From Candidatus Melainabacteria bacterium (lineage in GTDB: Bacteria > Cyanobacteriota > Vampirovibrionia > LMEP-6097), in assembly GCA_018695135.1 (NCBI GenBank), contig JABHOV010000052.1:1-52609 (forward strand): a stretch of DNA of 52,609 bases, in the 5' to 3' direction. The notes beneath the pieces are model-generated. The model was not told the origin of the DNA, made no database searches, and worked only from the letters and a program-made list of their open reading frames with translations. Positions 27,113-35,579 of this stretch are shown here, in pieces; position 1 is the first letter of the stretch; every line of letters begins with the position of its first letter. A program made the translations under genes and the position numbers.

Positions 27113-27961
27113 TTATACTGCATAATCAGACAAAATTGGCTTAAGACTTGGTCCCTGTAATTTAGTCAATGCCTGGCATTCAGTTTGCCTGACCGTTTCC
27201 TTACTCATTTTAAGTAATTTACTAATAGCATCCAAAGTCCACTTGTCATCAGTTTCAATACCAAATCTCAATTTAATTACAGCCTGTTCTCGATTAGTTA
27301 AATATGAAATTGCTTTCTCTAAATCACCAGCCAACATGTGATCTTCACAATTGGGTTCTGGCATAGAATTTAGATTAGGATCTGCAATCAACTCATCAAG
27401 CTTCATATCATCATCAGATCCATAATTCATACTAGTTTCAAGCGACAAAGTTTTATCAGCAAGTACCATCATTAGTTTTACTTTTTCGATAGGTAATGAA
27501 ACAGCTTCAGCAAGCTCATCATCAGTTGGTTTGCGTCTGAGTTTAGTTTGCAACTGCATATTAGTTTTTCTGATCTTTCGCATCAAATCTAATTTATGCA
27601 CAGGGATTCTAATTGATCTAGCTTTATTGGAAATAGCTCTGGTAATCGCTTGTCTAATCCACCAAGTAGCATATGTAGAAAATCTATAACCACGACTTGC
27701 ATCAAATCTATCGACTGCTTTAATCAAGCCAATATTGCCTTCTTGGATCAGATCCAAAATAGACATTCCATGGTTTTGGTATTTCTTGGCAATAGAGATA
27801 ACTAATCTCAAATTATGCCGTACCATCTTATCTTTAGACCGCTGGCATCCTTGTTTAATCAAAGTTCCAAGTTCTTGTTCTTGACATGCTGTAAGCAAGG
27901 ACCAATGTGCAATTGAATGTAAATACGGGCTAATCTCTGTTTCAAATTTCGTTGTTGTCAT
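27113..27961 (-). CDS. RNA polymerase sigma-70 family factor (RpoD-like, group 2 type)
   Basis: The 282-residue factor has region 1.2-like SPYLHSIAHWSLLTACQEQELGTLI, region 2 (IAKKYQNHGMSILDLIQEGNIGLIKAVDRFDASRGYRFSTYATWWIRQAITRAI), region 3 (RIPVHKLDLMRKIRKT) and region 4 (LTNREQAVIKLRFGIETDDKWTLDAISKLLKMSKETVRQTECQAL). It is too short for a primary RpoD with region 1.1, so it is more likely an alternative group 2 factor of the SigB/SigC kind known in Cyanobacteria. In region 4.2 the usual 'REriRQiE' reads SKETVRQTE. The ATG lies behind AT-rich TAGAAAATATA without SD. Confidence 0.88.
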   Translation of the reverse strand: MTTTKFETEISPYLHSIAHWSLLTACQEQELGTLIKQGCQRSKDKMVRHNLRLVISIAKKYQNHGMSILDLIQEGNIGLIKAVDRFDASRGYRFSTYATWWIRQAITRAISNKARSIRIPVHKLDLMRKIRKTNMQLQTKLRRKPTDDELAEAVSLPIEKVKLMMVLADKTLSLETSMNYGSDDDMKLDELIADPNLNSMPEPNCEDHMLAGDLEKAISYLTNREQAVIKLRFGIETDDKWTLDAISKLLKMSKETVRQTECQALTKLQGPSLKPILSDYAV

Positions 27962-28111
27962 TATATTTTCTATGCCCAGATAAAGCCCCCCAGATTACAA
28001 AGACAAAATTAATTTAGATTTAGTCGGGAACCCGCAACTCGCCAAATATTGTGGAAACTTTAGAATAACTGAATTTATTAACACCTGAGCGAACAGTCGT
28101 TTTATAATGTT

Positions 28112-28139
28112 TTGGTACTTAGTAGATTTATCATAAAAT
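28112..28139 (+). promoter_or_regulatory. Candidate promoter of the tRNA gene
   Basis: TTGGTA and TAAAAT are 16 nt apart, about 18 nt before the mature tRNA 5' end. A TATAAT at about 28103-28108 is an alternative. Confidence 0.4.
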
Positions 28140-28157
28140 ACAAAAGTACAAACCAGC

Positions 28158-28234
28158 GCTCCTGTAGCTCAGTTGGTTAGAGCAGTCGACTCATAATCGA
28201 TTGGTCAAGTGTTCAAGTCACTTCGGGAGCACCA
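28158..28234 (+). tRNA. tRNA with CAU anticodon, probably tRNA-Ile2 (lysidine type)
   Basis: Full 77-nt cloverleaf: acceptor GCTCCTG/CGGGAGC, D arm GCTC/GAGC, anticodon stem GTCGA/TCGAT with loop CTCATAA, variable TGGTC, T arm AAGTG/CACTT with TTCAAGT, and an encoded CCA. The CAT anticodon is shared by elongator Met, initiator Met and Ile2. The run GACTCATAATCG.TTGGTC resembles bacterial tRNA-Ile(k2C AU) more than elongator Met, and the paired acceptor end excludes a typical initiator. The Ile2 identity is inferred. Confidence 0.93.
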
Positions 28235-28236
28235 TT

Positions 28237-28276
28237 AAAAAATAGGTACCTGCTGAAGTAGGTACCTATTTTTTTT
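28237..28276 (+). terminator. Strong rho-independent terminator after the tRNA
   Basis: A 15-bp perfect stem (AAAAAATAGGTACCT/AGGTACCTATTTTTT) with an eight-base loop and a run of eight Ts, starting two bases after CCA. Confidence 0.92.
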
Positions 28277-28284
28277 GTTTCATG

Positions 28285-28301
28285 AGTGACTTGAACACTT
28301 G
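28285..28301. repeat. Inverted 17-nt copy of the tRNA T arm
   Basis: AGTGACTTGAACACTTG is the exact reverse complement of the T-arm segment at 28206-28222. It lies just after the terminator and abuts the -10 (TGcTATAAT) of the next gene. Confidence 0.8.
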
Positions 28302-28302
28302 C

Positions 28303-28308
28303 TATAAT
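28303..28308 (+). promoter_or_regulatory. Extended -10 box for the methyltransferase gene
   Basis: TGcTATAAT ends 13 nt before ATG 28322, so the leader would be only about 6-7 nt, with AACAAG instead of an SD. Confidence 0.55.
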
Positions 28309-28321
28309 CCTTTAAAACAAG

Positions 28322-29089
28322 ATGCTAAACCAAGCCCTCAACTCAAGAAGCAAAAAAGATCAAGATCTTTTTGATAGCATAAGCAAACAGTATTTCAAGA
28401 AAGATTTAAACAAAGCATCAAGAATAGCTCGCAAACATAGACTCATTCAAACCCTAGGCAAGAACAATAAAAAACTAAGAGTATTAGAGCTCGGCTGCGG
28501 AGCTGGTTTTGGAGCCGAGTATCTTCAAGGCTACTATAGTCACTATACAGGAGTGGACTATTCTACTCAATTCATTAATCTTGCCAAACAAAGAAGCCAA
28601 GATCCCCAAGTCACTTGGATCTGTTCAGATTTTCTAGAACTCGATACTGATAATCAATATGATCTCATTTTTATGATTGGAGTTTTGCATCATATGGAAG
28701 ATATCAACGCTGCACTTAGAAAATGCTTTAAACTTTTAGCGCCAGGTGGCATTTTAATAGTTAATGAACCACAGCCAAATAATTTCTTGATTCACAACAT
28801 GAGGAAATTGAGAAAAAAACTCGATAGTCACTACTCTTCAGACCAAGAAGAACTTGAATCCCAGTTTATAACAGATAAATTCAAAGAAGTTGGTCTATGT
28901 GAAATCACAACTAGCCCGCAAGGCATCTTCTCAACTCCTTTTGCAGAGATTAGTTTCAAGCCCGAGTCTTTCTTTGCAGCCTTGGTTCAACAGTTCTGCA
29001 ACTGGGATAAATATTTGGAAAAACATTACCCTAAGATACTAAGTAATTGGACTTGGAATTGTATAGTATCTGGACAAAAAGCTAATTAG
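28322..29089 (+). CDS. Class I SAM-dependent methyltransferase
   Basis: The 255-residue protein has a standard Methyltransf_11/25-type core: motif I RVLELGCGAGFGAEYLQG, YTGVDYSTQFINLAKQR (acidic ribose-binding residue), WICSDFLEL, and DLIFMIGVLHHMEDINAALRKCFKLLAPGGILIVNEP. The ~100-residue C-terminus (NFLIHNMRKLRKKLDSHYSSDQEEL...) is lineage-specific and may bind the substrate. Soluble. It opens the glycan island and converges with a GT39-type gene with a 4-nt stop overlap, so a glycan or lipid-linked substrate is plausible but unproven. Confidence 0.8.
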   Translation: MLNQALNSRSKKDQDLFDSISKQYFKKDLNKASRIARKHRLIQTLGKNNKKLRVLELGCGAGFGAEYLQGYYSHYTGVDYSTQFINLAKQRSQDPQVTWICSDFLELDTDNQYDLIFMIGVLHHMEDINAALRKCFKLLAPGGILIVNEPQPNNFLIHNMRKLRKKLDSHYSSDQEELESQFITDKFKEVGLCEITTSPQGIFSTPFAEISFKPESFFAALVQQFCNWDKYLEKHYPKILSNWTWNCIVSGQKAN

Positions 29090-30513
29090 TGCTTCAGGCT
29101 GCCCTTAAGCCAAATACACTGAAGTGAACCAGGTCCAACTGATTGATAATGCTTTTGCAGGTAAGATTTTTTCTTATTGTTTAGTGGATCATAAACTTTA
29201 TCCAGAAAAACGATTATGGCTGGCTCAGTTCCTTCCTTTACGACAAAAGGGTCTCTGCCTGTAACTCTACTAATATCAGAATTTTCAAACCAAAAATAAT
29301 CTATGTCTTTATTAAAAACATATGCAGGGCAAGCTCTATGATATGTTGCTATTTTTGCTTCCCTACTAAAATTTTGCAATGCAAAATCAAGAGTATTTTT
29401 CTGACTCAAATACTTAAGATCTGGAGCAGACTTGACTTTTTTAATATTATTAGTAAATATCGCTAGTCCAAGAAGCAACAAAATCACTAGCTTTTTCTGA
29501 CTCATTTTCCTCTTAATTAAATAGTTATTCACACCATTAGCAGTAAAGATAGACATGAAGGGTAAAAATATAATACAGTAATAAGGGAAAAAGCCCTTGA
29601 AGCAACCATAGATTGGCAATAACGTGCAAAGCAGCAATAGTCTAGTTTGGCTTGACTTCAACTGCATCGAAAATACTCCCAAGAGAGTGAAAGAACATAG
29701 TAAAAAATCTTTCAGGAAATTCAAGCTCGTTAATTGCATCCCAATATAGGCATAAGACCGGTTACCAGCAAGAGAGAAGTTAAAGATAGTAGTGTAATAA
29801 AGGAAGTCATTCAATGCTCCTTGAGAATAAAAATAAATACCAAATACTAGATAAACTAATGATACACCAATCGCAATAAATAGACCGATTTGCAATGACC
29901 TAGCTTCTCTCTTTTGATAGTATTCGGAGAGAAGAAAAAGAAATATAGCAAGCAACAATATTATAGATTTAAAGTTACAACAAAGCATTAAACCAAAAAG
30001 ACATCCACTAAGTACAAAAACCCACACTTTTGTAGTTTTTTGGTTTATCACAAAAAGATAGAACCCCAACAAAGCAAATACTGACTGTAAAAGATCAGGT
30101 CTAATCTCAATAGAAGTCGCCTGAATTATATGCCACATCGTAAAGACCATAGTAGTTAGTAAAGCCGAGCTGATTGTCTTCAATAAAAATTTTGCAATCA
30201 AAAAAACTAAAATAAATATCAAGAGACTTGTAAAAAAAGAAGAGTGTCTAAAAATAATTAAAGTATCAAAACTAGCTGGCTCATTAATCTTAGTCAAGAT
30301 GAAGCTATTTAACAGTGTATAAATTGGTCCATGATGATCAAAGAAATCTCTATAAATCATGAGTCCATTAAATTGATTCCATGCATTATGAACATGTTGA
30401 AACTCATCTTCACTAAAAGGCTTTAGGTATATGTTTTGATATATAGCAAAAATATTATTTAGAAGAATTAATATTGGTGAAATAATCCAAAGATTCTTGC
30501 TATCTTTTACCAC
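29086..30513 (-). CDS. GT39/ArnT-like membrane glycosyltransferase, paralogue A
   Basis: An integral membrane protein of about 475 residues with roughly ten helices. It has the ArnT/PMT-type layout: an acidic first periplasmic loop after helix 1 (KPFSEDEFQHVHNAWNQFNGLMIYRDFFDHHGPIYTLLNS), then many helices and a soluble C-terminal part with AYVFNKDIDYFWFENSDISRVTGRDPF. Such enzymes transfer a sugar from a polyprenyl-phosphate carrier to periplasmic targets. The track start is a TTG at 30525; I prefer the in-frame GTG at 30513, which aligns with the start of paralogue B. It overlaps the upstream GT2 gene (DPM1-like), a likely maker of the lipid-linked donor. Confidence 0.8.
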   Translation of the reverse strand: MVKDSKNLWIISPILILLNNIFAIYQNIYLKPFSEDEFQHVHNAWNQFNGLMIYRDFFDHHGPIYTLLNSFILTKINEPASFDTLIIFRHSSFFTSLLIFILVFLIAKFLLKTISSALLTTMVFTMWHIIQATSIEIRPDLLQSVFALLGFYLFVINQKTTKVWVFVLSGCLFGLMLCCNFKSIILLLAIFLFLLSEYYQKREARSLQIGLFIAIGVSLVYLVFGIYFYSQGALNDFLYYTTIFNFSLAGNRSYAYIGMQLTSLNFLKDFLLCSFTLLGVFSMQLKSSQTRLLLLCTLLPIYGCFKGFFPYYCIIFLPFMSIFTANGVNNYLIKRKMSQKKLVILLLLGLAIFTNNIKKVKSAPDLKYLSQKNTLDFALQNFSREAKIATYHRACPAYVFNKDIDYFWFENSDISRVTGRDPFVVKEGTEPAIIVFLDKVYDPLNNKKKSYLQKHYQSVGPGSLQCIWLKGSLKH

Positions 30514-31255
30514 CAAGCCTCCCAAGCATCATCAATAGAATTTGATAGCAAACTATAAATGGATATGCAAGATTGATAAACGAGTCACCATGTCTTCTCT
30601 TTCTAAAGGTAATAGGGGTTTGAAGAAATCTCATCTTCTTATGACTAGCATCCAATAAAAGTTGTTGAGTGTAATTATAATCACCGTTAAAGTTGAAGCA
30701 TGATAAATATTGTCTATTAAGTCCAAACAAACCTGGCTGACCATCTTTTACATTCCAACCAGTAATAATGCTCATTAATTTATTGAATACTTTATTGCCA
30801 ATCAATCTAATCAAAGGCATTTTGTATTCTATTCCTTGAAACCTATTGCCATAAACCAAATCTGCTTGATCAGTTTCTAGTAACTTCATTAGCTTAAGCA
30901 TGTCTTTTGCTTCATGTTGAAGATCTGCATCTATTTTAATCACAAAATCAGCGCCTTTTATTTTTGCATAATTCAATCCAGCTCTAACAGCAGCTCCTAG
31001 CCCTTTATTGCTAGTATGTGTAATTATTTTATCAACCTCTATATTTTCTAATGTTAGTCCAGTTCTGTCAGTCGATCCATCATTAATAATTATGATTCTT
31101 GTCTTGTATTCATTTTCTAAACTACTAAGCGTTTCTATAATTTCCGAGATAGCTATAGCGATACTAGCTTCTTCATTAAACACAGGTATGAGAACAAATA
31201 GGCTAGGGGCCAAGCCTCCGCAATTCTGTTTCTTTAATACTTCATTTGCTGACAT
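30500..31255 (-). CDS. GT2 glycosyltransferase, polyprenyl-phosphate hexose synthase (DPM1-like)
   Basis: The 251-residue cytosolic enzyme begins its GT-A fold with FVLIPVFNEEASIAIAI, then IIINDGSTDRT and DFVIKIDADLQHEAKDM (the DxD motif), and GNRFQGIEYKMPLIRLIGNKVFNKLM. It ends with the RKRRHGDSFI block and one short hydrophobic C-terminal segment. This is the dolichyl/undecaprenyl-phosphate mannose or glucose synthase pattern. The downstream GT39 gene overlaps by 14-26 nt, giving a donor-maker plus transferase operon. Leaderless-type promoter. Confidence 0.87.
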   Translation of the reverse strand: MSANEVLKKQNCGGLAPSLFVLIPVFNEEASIAIAISEIIETLSSLENEYKTRIIIINDGSTDRTGLTLENIEVDKIITHTSNKGLGAAVRAGLNYAKIKGADFVIKIDADLQHEAKDMLKLMKLLETDQADLVYGNRFQGIEYKMPLIRLIGNKVFNKLMSIITGWNVKDGQPGLFGLNRQYLSCFNFNGDYNYTQQLLLDASHKKMRFLQTPITFRKRRHGDSFINLAYPFIVCYQILLMMLGRLGGKR

Positions 31256-31260
31256 TGTCT

Positions 31261-31266
31261 AATATA
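31261..31266 (-). promoter_or_regulatory. -10 box for the GT2-GT39 operon, leaderless type
   Basis: TATATT on the minus strand ends 5 nt before ATG 31255. Confidence 0.5.
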
Positions 31267-31355
31267 CCTATTTGATAAGTATTAAGATCTTAGCAAGTTA
31301 TAATTTTTGCATCTATACTGAGCAGAAGTGTCAGAATATGGCTTATCCTGAGTCA

Positions 31356-31361
31356 TATTAT
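31356..31361 (+). promoter_or_regulatory. -10 box for the second GT2 gene, leaderless type
   Basis: TATTAT ends 5 nt before ATG 31367. An alternative start at 31445 has TACAAT about 16 nt upstream. Confidence 0.4.
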
Positions 31362-31366
31362 CTGTA

Positions 31367-32209
31367 ATGCATAGGATTATAGTTATTTGTAATTTCAAAA
31401 ATGGTTGCAATCAGTCTCATAGTACAATCAATAAAGTTTTCAAGATGCATAAAGATATAAAACTAATAAAAGAATATATATCACGTAAATCAACCTACGC
31501 AATAATACCCATCACTTGGAATGAAGGCGAAAAAATAGCAAAGCAAATTGATAGAATGCAATCAATAATTGATTATGCAGATATCATCATTGCCGACAAC
31601 GCTAGTGATGATGGGTCACTAGCAGATGAGTTTCTACAATCCAAAAATATAAGAGCCAAAGTCATCAGCTCAGCAAGGGGCTATGGCAACGCCCTTAGAC
31701 CGGCAATCTCTTACGCCTTAGACCAGGGCTATGAGGGCATTATTACTATAGATGGTAATAACAAAGATGGACCAGAAGCTCTTATCGAAATGACCGAATA
31801 TTTAAAACAAGGCTATGGATTTATCCAAGCCTCACGTTTCATGAAAGATGGGACCCAAAAAAATATGCCACTTGATCGTTTGCTAGCAGTAAAGCTGTTC
31901 ATGATTCCTCTATTTACAATTGCCAGTGGTTTTGCTTACACCGATCCATCCAATGGTTTCAAGGCCTATAGTCGTGAGTTTTTATTAGATACTCGAGTTT
32001 CACCACTGCGAGAGATTTTTCATGATTATCGGTTTCAATATTTTGCCAGCACGCAAGCTCCGCGCCTGGGCTATAAAGTCATCGAAGTCCCAGCTTCTAG
32101 AGTCTATCCAGACCAAGGTAAAACACCAACCAAAATCAGGGGTATTTGGGCACGCTTAACAATAATGTGGCAAATGCTAGAGGCTGCGCTAGGGCGCTAT
32201 AATGTATAA
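31367..32209 (+). CDS. GT2 family glycosyltransferase
   Basis: A 280-residue GT-A enzyme: AIIPITWNEGEKIAKQI, IIIADNASDDGSLADEFL, a GYGNALRPAISYALDQGYEGIITIDGNN core with DGN at the DxD position, and FIQASRFMKDGTQKNMPLDRLLAVKLF, similar to the polyprenyl-phosphate sugar synthase group. The first 26 residues (MHRIIVICNFKNGCNQ...) are atypical, so the true start may be Met 31445. SDR and FAD genes follow at once (stop TAA adjacent to GTG, then a 4-nt overlap), so the three likely act in one glycan step. The TATAAT for the SDR lies inside this gene's last codons. Confidence 0.82.
   Translation: MHRIIVICNFKNGCNQSHSTINKVFKMHKDIKLIKEYISRKSTYAIIPITWNEGEKIAKQIDRMQSIIDYADIIIADNASDDGSLADEFLQSKNIRAKVISSARGYGNALRPAISYALDQGYEGIITIDGNNKDGPEALIEMTEYLKQGYGFIQASRFMKDGTQKNMPLDRLLAVKLFMIPLFTIASGFAYTDPSNGFKAYSREFLLDTRVSPLREIFHDYRFQYFASTQAPRLGYKVIEVPASRVYPDQGKTPTKIRGIWARLTIMWQMLEAALGRYNV
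32198..32203 (+). promoter_or_regulatory. -10 box for the SDR gene inside the preceding gene
   Basis: TATAAT sits in codons for the last residues of the GT2 protein and ends 6 nt before the SDR GTG. Confidence 0.45.
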
Positions 32210-32911
32210 GTGCCTGGTAAACAAAAAATATTTCTGGTAAGTGGCGTAAGTTCAGGCATGGGTAAGGCATTTGCGAAGTTCATCCAAGCCAAAGGACATA
32301 ATCTAATAGCACTAGTTCGCAACAAAACCTCTCTAGTAAATTTCAATTGCGAGCAGATAATTGAATTGGATTATGCTTATCCTGATAGAGTTGAAGCTGC
32401 ATTCCATAACTTCAAAACCAAGATCGATTGCTTTGTCAATTTTGCTGCAATTCTACCTGGTAAGTCATACGATGAATACGATGACAAAAGCCTTGCAGAG
32501 TTAATGAATATAAATGTCATTAGTCCAAGCTTGATAATCAAATCCATCGTTCCTCATATCAAAGAGAATGGTTCTATAATACTCTTAGGTTCTGTCTCTG
32601 CCCAGAAAGGTAGTTATGATGATGCTTACGCCGCAAGCAAAGGAGCTATTCATAGCTTAGTCAAATCATTGGCTTTAAAACTCGCGCCTCAAATTCGCGT
32701 AGTGGGGCTTGCACCAGCTTTATGCAACAATACGAGAATGACACAAGAGCTAGTTCCAGGTCGTTACCAGCGTAATCTAGAGACAATTCCACTAAAGCAA
32801 GCTGCAGAAGTCGAAGATATAGCCCAGATTGCATATTTCCTAAGCTCTGACAGTTCCAAATTCATAACTGGTTCTATGCTTGATGTCAATGGAGGGCAAT
32901 ATTTGAGATGA
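32210..32911 (+). CDS. Short-chain dehydrogenase/reductase
   Basis: A 233-residue classical SDR: cofactor motif VSGVSSGMGKAFA, NFAAILPG at the NAG position, catalytic Ser in LLGSVSAQKG, YAASKGAI with the Tyr-x-x-x-Lys pair, and the C-terminal FITGSMLDVNGG. It starts with GTG immediately after the GT2 stop. FabG-like in form, but its location in a glycan operon favours a sugar or sugar-nucleotide substrate. It overlaps the FAD oxidoreductase start by 4 nt (ATGA). Confidence 0.87.
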   Translation: MPGKQKIFLVSGVSSGMGKAFAKFIQAKGHNLIALVRNKTSLVNFNCEQIIELDYAYPDRVEAAFHNFKTKIDCFVNFAAILPGKSYDEYDDKSLAELMNINVISPSLIIKSIVPHIKENGSIILLGSVSAQKGSYDDAYAASKGAIHSLVKSLALKLAPQIRVVGLAPALCNNTRMTQELVPGRYQRNLETIPLKQAAEVEDIAQIAYFLSSDSSKFITGSMLDVNGGQYLR

Positions 32912-33993
32912 TCTATGATGTTGCAATTATTGGCGCCGGTATTTTTGGAATAGAGCTAGGACTTCTACTTGCTAGAAAAAACCTTAAAGTAATTATTCTA
33001 GAAAAAGAAAATAATATTTGCATGAGAGCATCTGCAAATAATCAAGCAAGAGTGCACAATGGCTACCACTATCCACGTTCTCGCGAGACATTAGTTGCTT
33101 CACACCGTCACTACAACAGGTTCCTAAGGGAATTTCATGATTGCATCAATTCAGATTTCACCAACTTGTACGTTTTAGCAAAAGACTCTCAAGTAAGCTC
33201 TGAAAATTTCAAGGCTCTCTGTGATCATCACGGACTTTATTGTAAAGAAGTTAATAGCCTCTATAAAGAATATTTCAATTTTGATTTAATTGACGATGTT
33301 TACTTAAGCCAGGAACTTGTTTTTGACATCAATAAAATCAGAAACAAACTTTTAGAGCAGCTAATGGAAGCGGGTATTGAGCTACGCTTAAACACCAGGA
33401 TAGAAGACCTAGACATTGCTCCAATTATCAAATTATCTTCTGCAAATGAAAGCTTTACATGTAAACAGGTTTTCAATGTGACCTATGCCAGCATAAATAA
33501 CTTACTCAAGAAACAGGACTTCGAAATTTTCCGTTTGAAATATGAGCTTGCTGAGATTTGCTTAGTTGATGTGCCAAAAGAACTGCAACAACTGGGAGTC
33601 ACAATTATGGATGGACCATTCTCTTCGATTCTTCCTTTCCCTACAACAAAGCAGCACTCGCTAAGTCATGTCAAATACAGTTCTCACATAAAATGCTACG
33701 CCAAAGATGGTCTACCTCCATCTTATGAAATGATTCCCGAAAAACTCAGCAGCAATTTTGATTTAATGAAAAATGATATTGCTCGTTTCATTCCAGCCTT
33801 AAGCAAAATGCAATACCAAGAATCATTCTATGAAACCAAAGCTCTTCTTGAAGCGCACGAAATTGATGATGGCAGACCGATATTAATAAAACAACATTGC
33901 GATAATTTCAGCTCCATCCTAGGATCCAAAATGGATAATATTTACGATCTCGAGCTTCAATTAGACAATGTTTTAGATTGCCAAATGCACTGA
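32908..33993 (+). CDS. FAD-dependent oxidoreductase (DAO family)
   Basis: A 361-residue flavoprotein. The N-terminal Rossmann motif is VAIIGAGIFGIELGLLLARK, with LEK at the ribose-binding strand, then NNQARVHNGYHYPRS, a pattern seen in DAO-type oxidoreductases of polysaccharide clusters. The substrate-binding half is less conserved, and the usual C-terminal FAD motif (GHGxxG-like) is not clear, so the C-terminus could be diverged. Its 3' end overlaps the convergent GT39-like gene by 37 bases, the longest convergent overlap in the window. Confidence 0.8.
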   Translation: MIYDVAIIGAGIFGIELGLLLARKNLKVIILEKENNICMRASANNQARVHNGYHYPRSRETLVASHRHYNRFLREFHDCINSDFTNLYVLAKDSQVSSENFKALCDHHGLYCKEVNSLYKEYFNFDLIDDVYLSQELVFDINKIRNKLLEQLMEAGIELRLNTRIEDLDIAPIIKLSSANESFTCKQVFNVTYASINNLLKKQDFEIFRLKYELAEICLVDVPKELQQLGVTIMDGPFSSILPFPTTKQHSLSHVKYSSHIKCYAKDGLPPSYEMIPEKLSSNFDLMKNDIARFIPALSKMQYQESFYETKALLEAHEIDDGRPILIKQHCDNFSSILGSKMDNIYDLELQLDNVLDCQMH

Positions 33994-35396
33994 AAGGGTT
34001 CAGGTCCTATTCGTTGATAGTGCTTTTGGAAATAAGCATGCCTGTCTCGAGTCCGCTCATCATCAAAGACCGGCATAAAAGCAACTATTGGTCGTTCAGT
34101 GAGTTCTAACTTATCAAACTCTTGAAGATCAAAAGGGTCTTTCCCTGATACTCTAGCAATGTCATAGCTTTCAAACCAAAAATAATCAATATCATTATTA
34201 AAAATATAGGCGGGGCAAACCCGGCGATATGCAGCAATTGCCTGATCTCTACTGAAATGCTCTACGGCAAACTCAAGTGTCTTTTTCTGACCCAGATATC
34301 TCCGGCTCTCAACAAGTCTCGTTTTCCTTATATTGTTAGTCACCAAAGCCAATCCAATCAAAAATAGAATCACTAAGCGTTTTCCATTAAACTCTTTTTC
34401 AATCAGATAGTGATTAAGTCCTTGAGCTGCGTAGATAGAAATAAATGGCAAGAAAATAATGCAGTAATGAGGAAAAAGCCCATTGAAACAGCCGTAAAGT
34501 GACAATAAGCTACAAACTATCATTAGCCTTTGAGACTTCAACTTCAATCCAAGTGAAAACATCCCCAAGATAGCAGAGAGACAAAGCATAAAATCTTTTG
34601 CAAAATGGATGGCCGTATAGCGTAGTCCCAAATTCCCATAAGACCAATGGTTTGAAAAAAGAAAATTGAATATAGTATTGTAATATAGAAAATCTTTCAA
34701 AGCCCCTTGAGAATAGAAATACATGGCAAATAATCCATAAACAAACAATACTCCAAGTCCAAGGTATAGCCCGCTCTTTAATATCCGAGCTTCACGCTGC
34801 ATGTAATATTCATATAGAAAAAAGAGAGCGAGTGCTACTAGCAATATTATAGATTTAAAATTGCAAGAAATCATCAGACCAAAGCAGCAGCCACTAAGCA
34901 TCAAACGTAGAACTTGCTTAGAATTCAAATTCCGAATGAGAATATAGAAGCCTAGTAAAGCAAACACCGTCTGTAGAAGATCGGGTCTAATCTCAACTGC
35001 AACAGATTGGCTAATATGCCACATAGTAAACACCGTTGTGCTCAAGAGGGCTAAACTTCGCTTCTTTAAAAAAACTTTCGCAATTAAAAAAATCAAACAG
35101 AGAATTAACAAAGTAGAAAAAAAAGAGTAATGCCTAAAAATAATCAAAGTCTCAAAGCTTGCTGGGCTATCAAATTTGCTCAATAAGAAGCTATTGAATA
35201 AAGTGTAGAGAGGTCCATGATGTTCAAAGAAATCTCGATAAACCAACAAGCCATTGAAGTGATTCCATGCGTTATGCACATGCTGCAAACTATCTTGGTG
35301 AAAAGCCTTAGTGTATATGCTTAAATATATAGCAATAATATTATTGAGAAGAATTAATCCAGGCACAATAGTCCAAAGCTTCTTGTTGTTTTTCAT
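33957..35396 (-). CDS. GT39/ArnT-like membrane glycosyltransferase, paralogue B
   Basis: A close paralogue of the gene at 29086. Shared blocks include HVHNAWN.FNGL, YRDFF.HHGP.YTL, SALLTT/ALLSTTVFTMWHI, the LMLCCNFKSI/LMISCNFKSI pair, FLYY.TIFNF and YIFNNDIDYFWFE. About 480 residues with a similar helix pattern. In the first loop paralogue A has SEDEFQH, this one has HQDSLQH, so the acidic pair of ArnT-type enzymes is altered. The ATG at 35396 (MKNNKKLW) is preferred: GGAG sits eight bases upstream and paralogue A aligns here; the track ATG is 15 bases earlier. The gene is monocistronic. Confidence 0.8.
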   Translation of the reverse strand: MKNNKKLWTIVPGLILLNNIIAIYLSIYTKAFHQDSLQHVHNAWNHFNGLLVYRDFFEHHGPLYTLFNSFLLSKFDSPASFETLIIFRHYSFFSTLLILCLIFLIAKVFLKKRSLALLSTTVFTMWHISQSVAVEIRPDLLQTVFALLGFYILIRNLNSKQVLRLMLSGCCFGLMISCNFKSIILLVALALFFLYEYYMQREARILKSGLYLGLGVLFVYGLFAMYFYSQGALKDFLYYNTIFNFLFSNHWSYGNLGLRYTAIHFAKDFMLCLSAILGMFSLGLKLKSQRLMIVCSLLSLYGCFNGLFPHYCIIFLPFISIYAAQGLNHYLIEKEFNGKRLVILFLIGLALVTNNIRKTRLVESRRYLGQKKTLEFAVEHFSRDQAIAAYRRVCPAYIFNNDIDYFWFESYDIARVSGKDPFDLQEFDKLELTERPIVAFMPVFDDERTRDRHAYFQKHYQRIGPEPFQCIWQSKTLSN

Positions 35397-35579
35397 CAGA
35401 AGGTCTCCCATGCGGCATCTGCTATTTTCATAATATTGATTGAGTTTTGCATGAATATCATATTGTCAAAAGTCTTCTTTGACAATAATACTACTTAATT
35501 TACAGATTCATAGACTTGCTATCTATGTTAAAATCACTTTTGGTTATCAAAGAAAAGAGCTTTATAACAAACAAAAACG

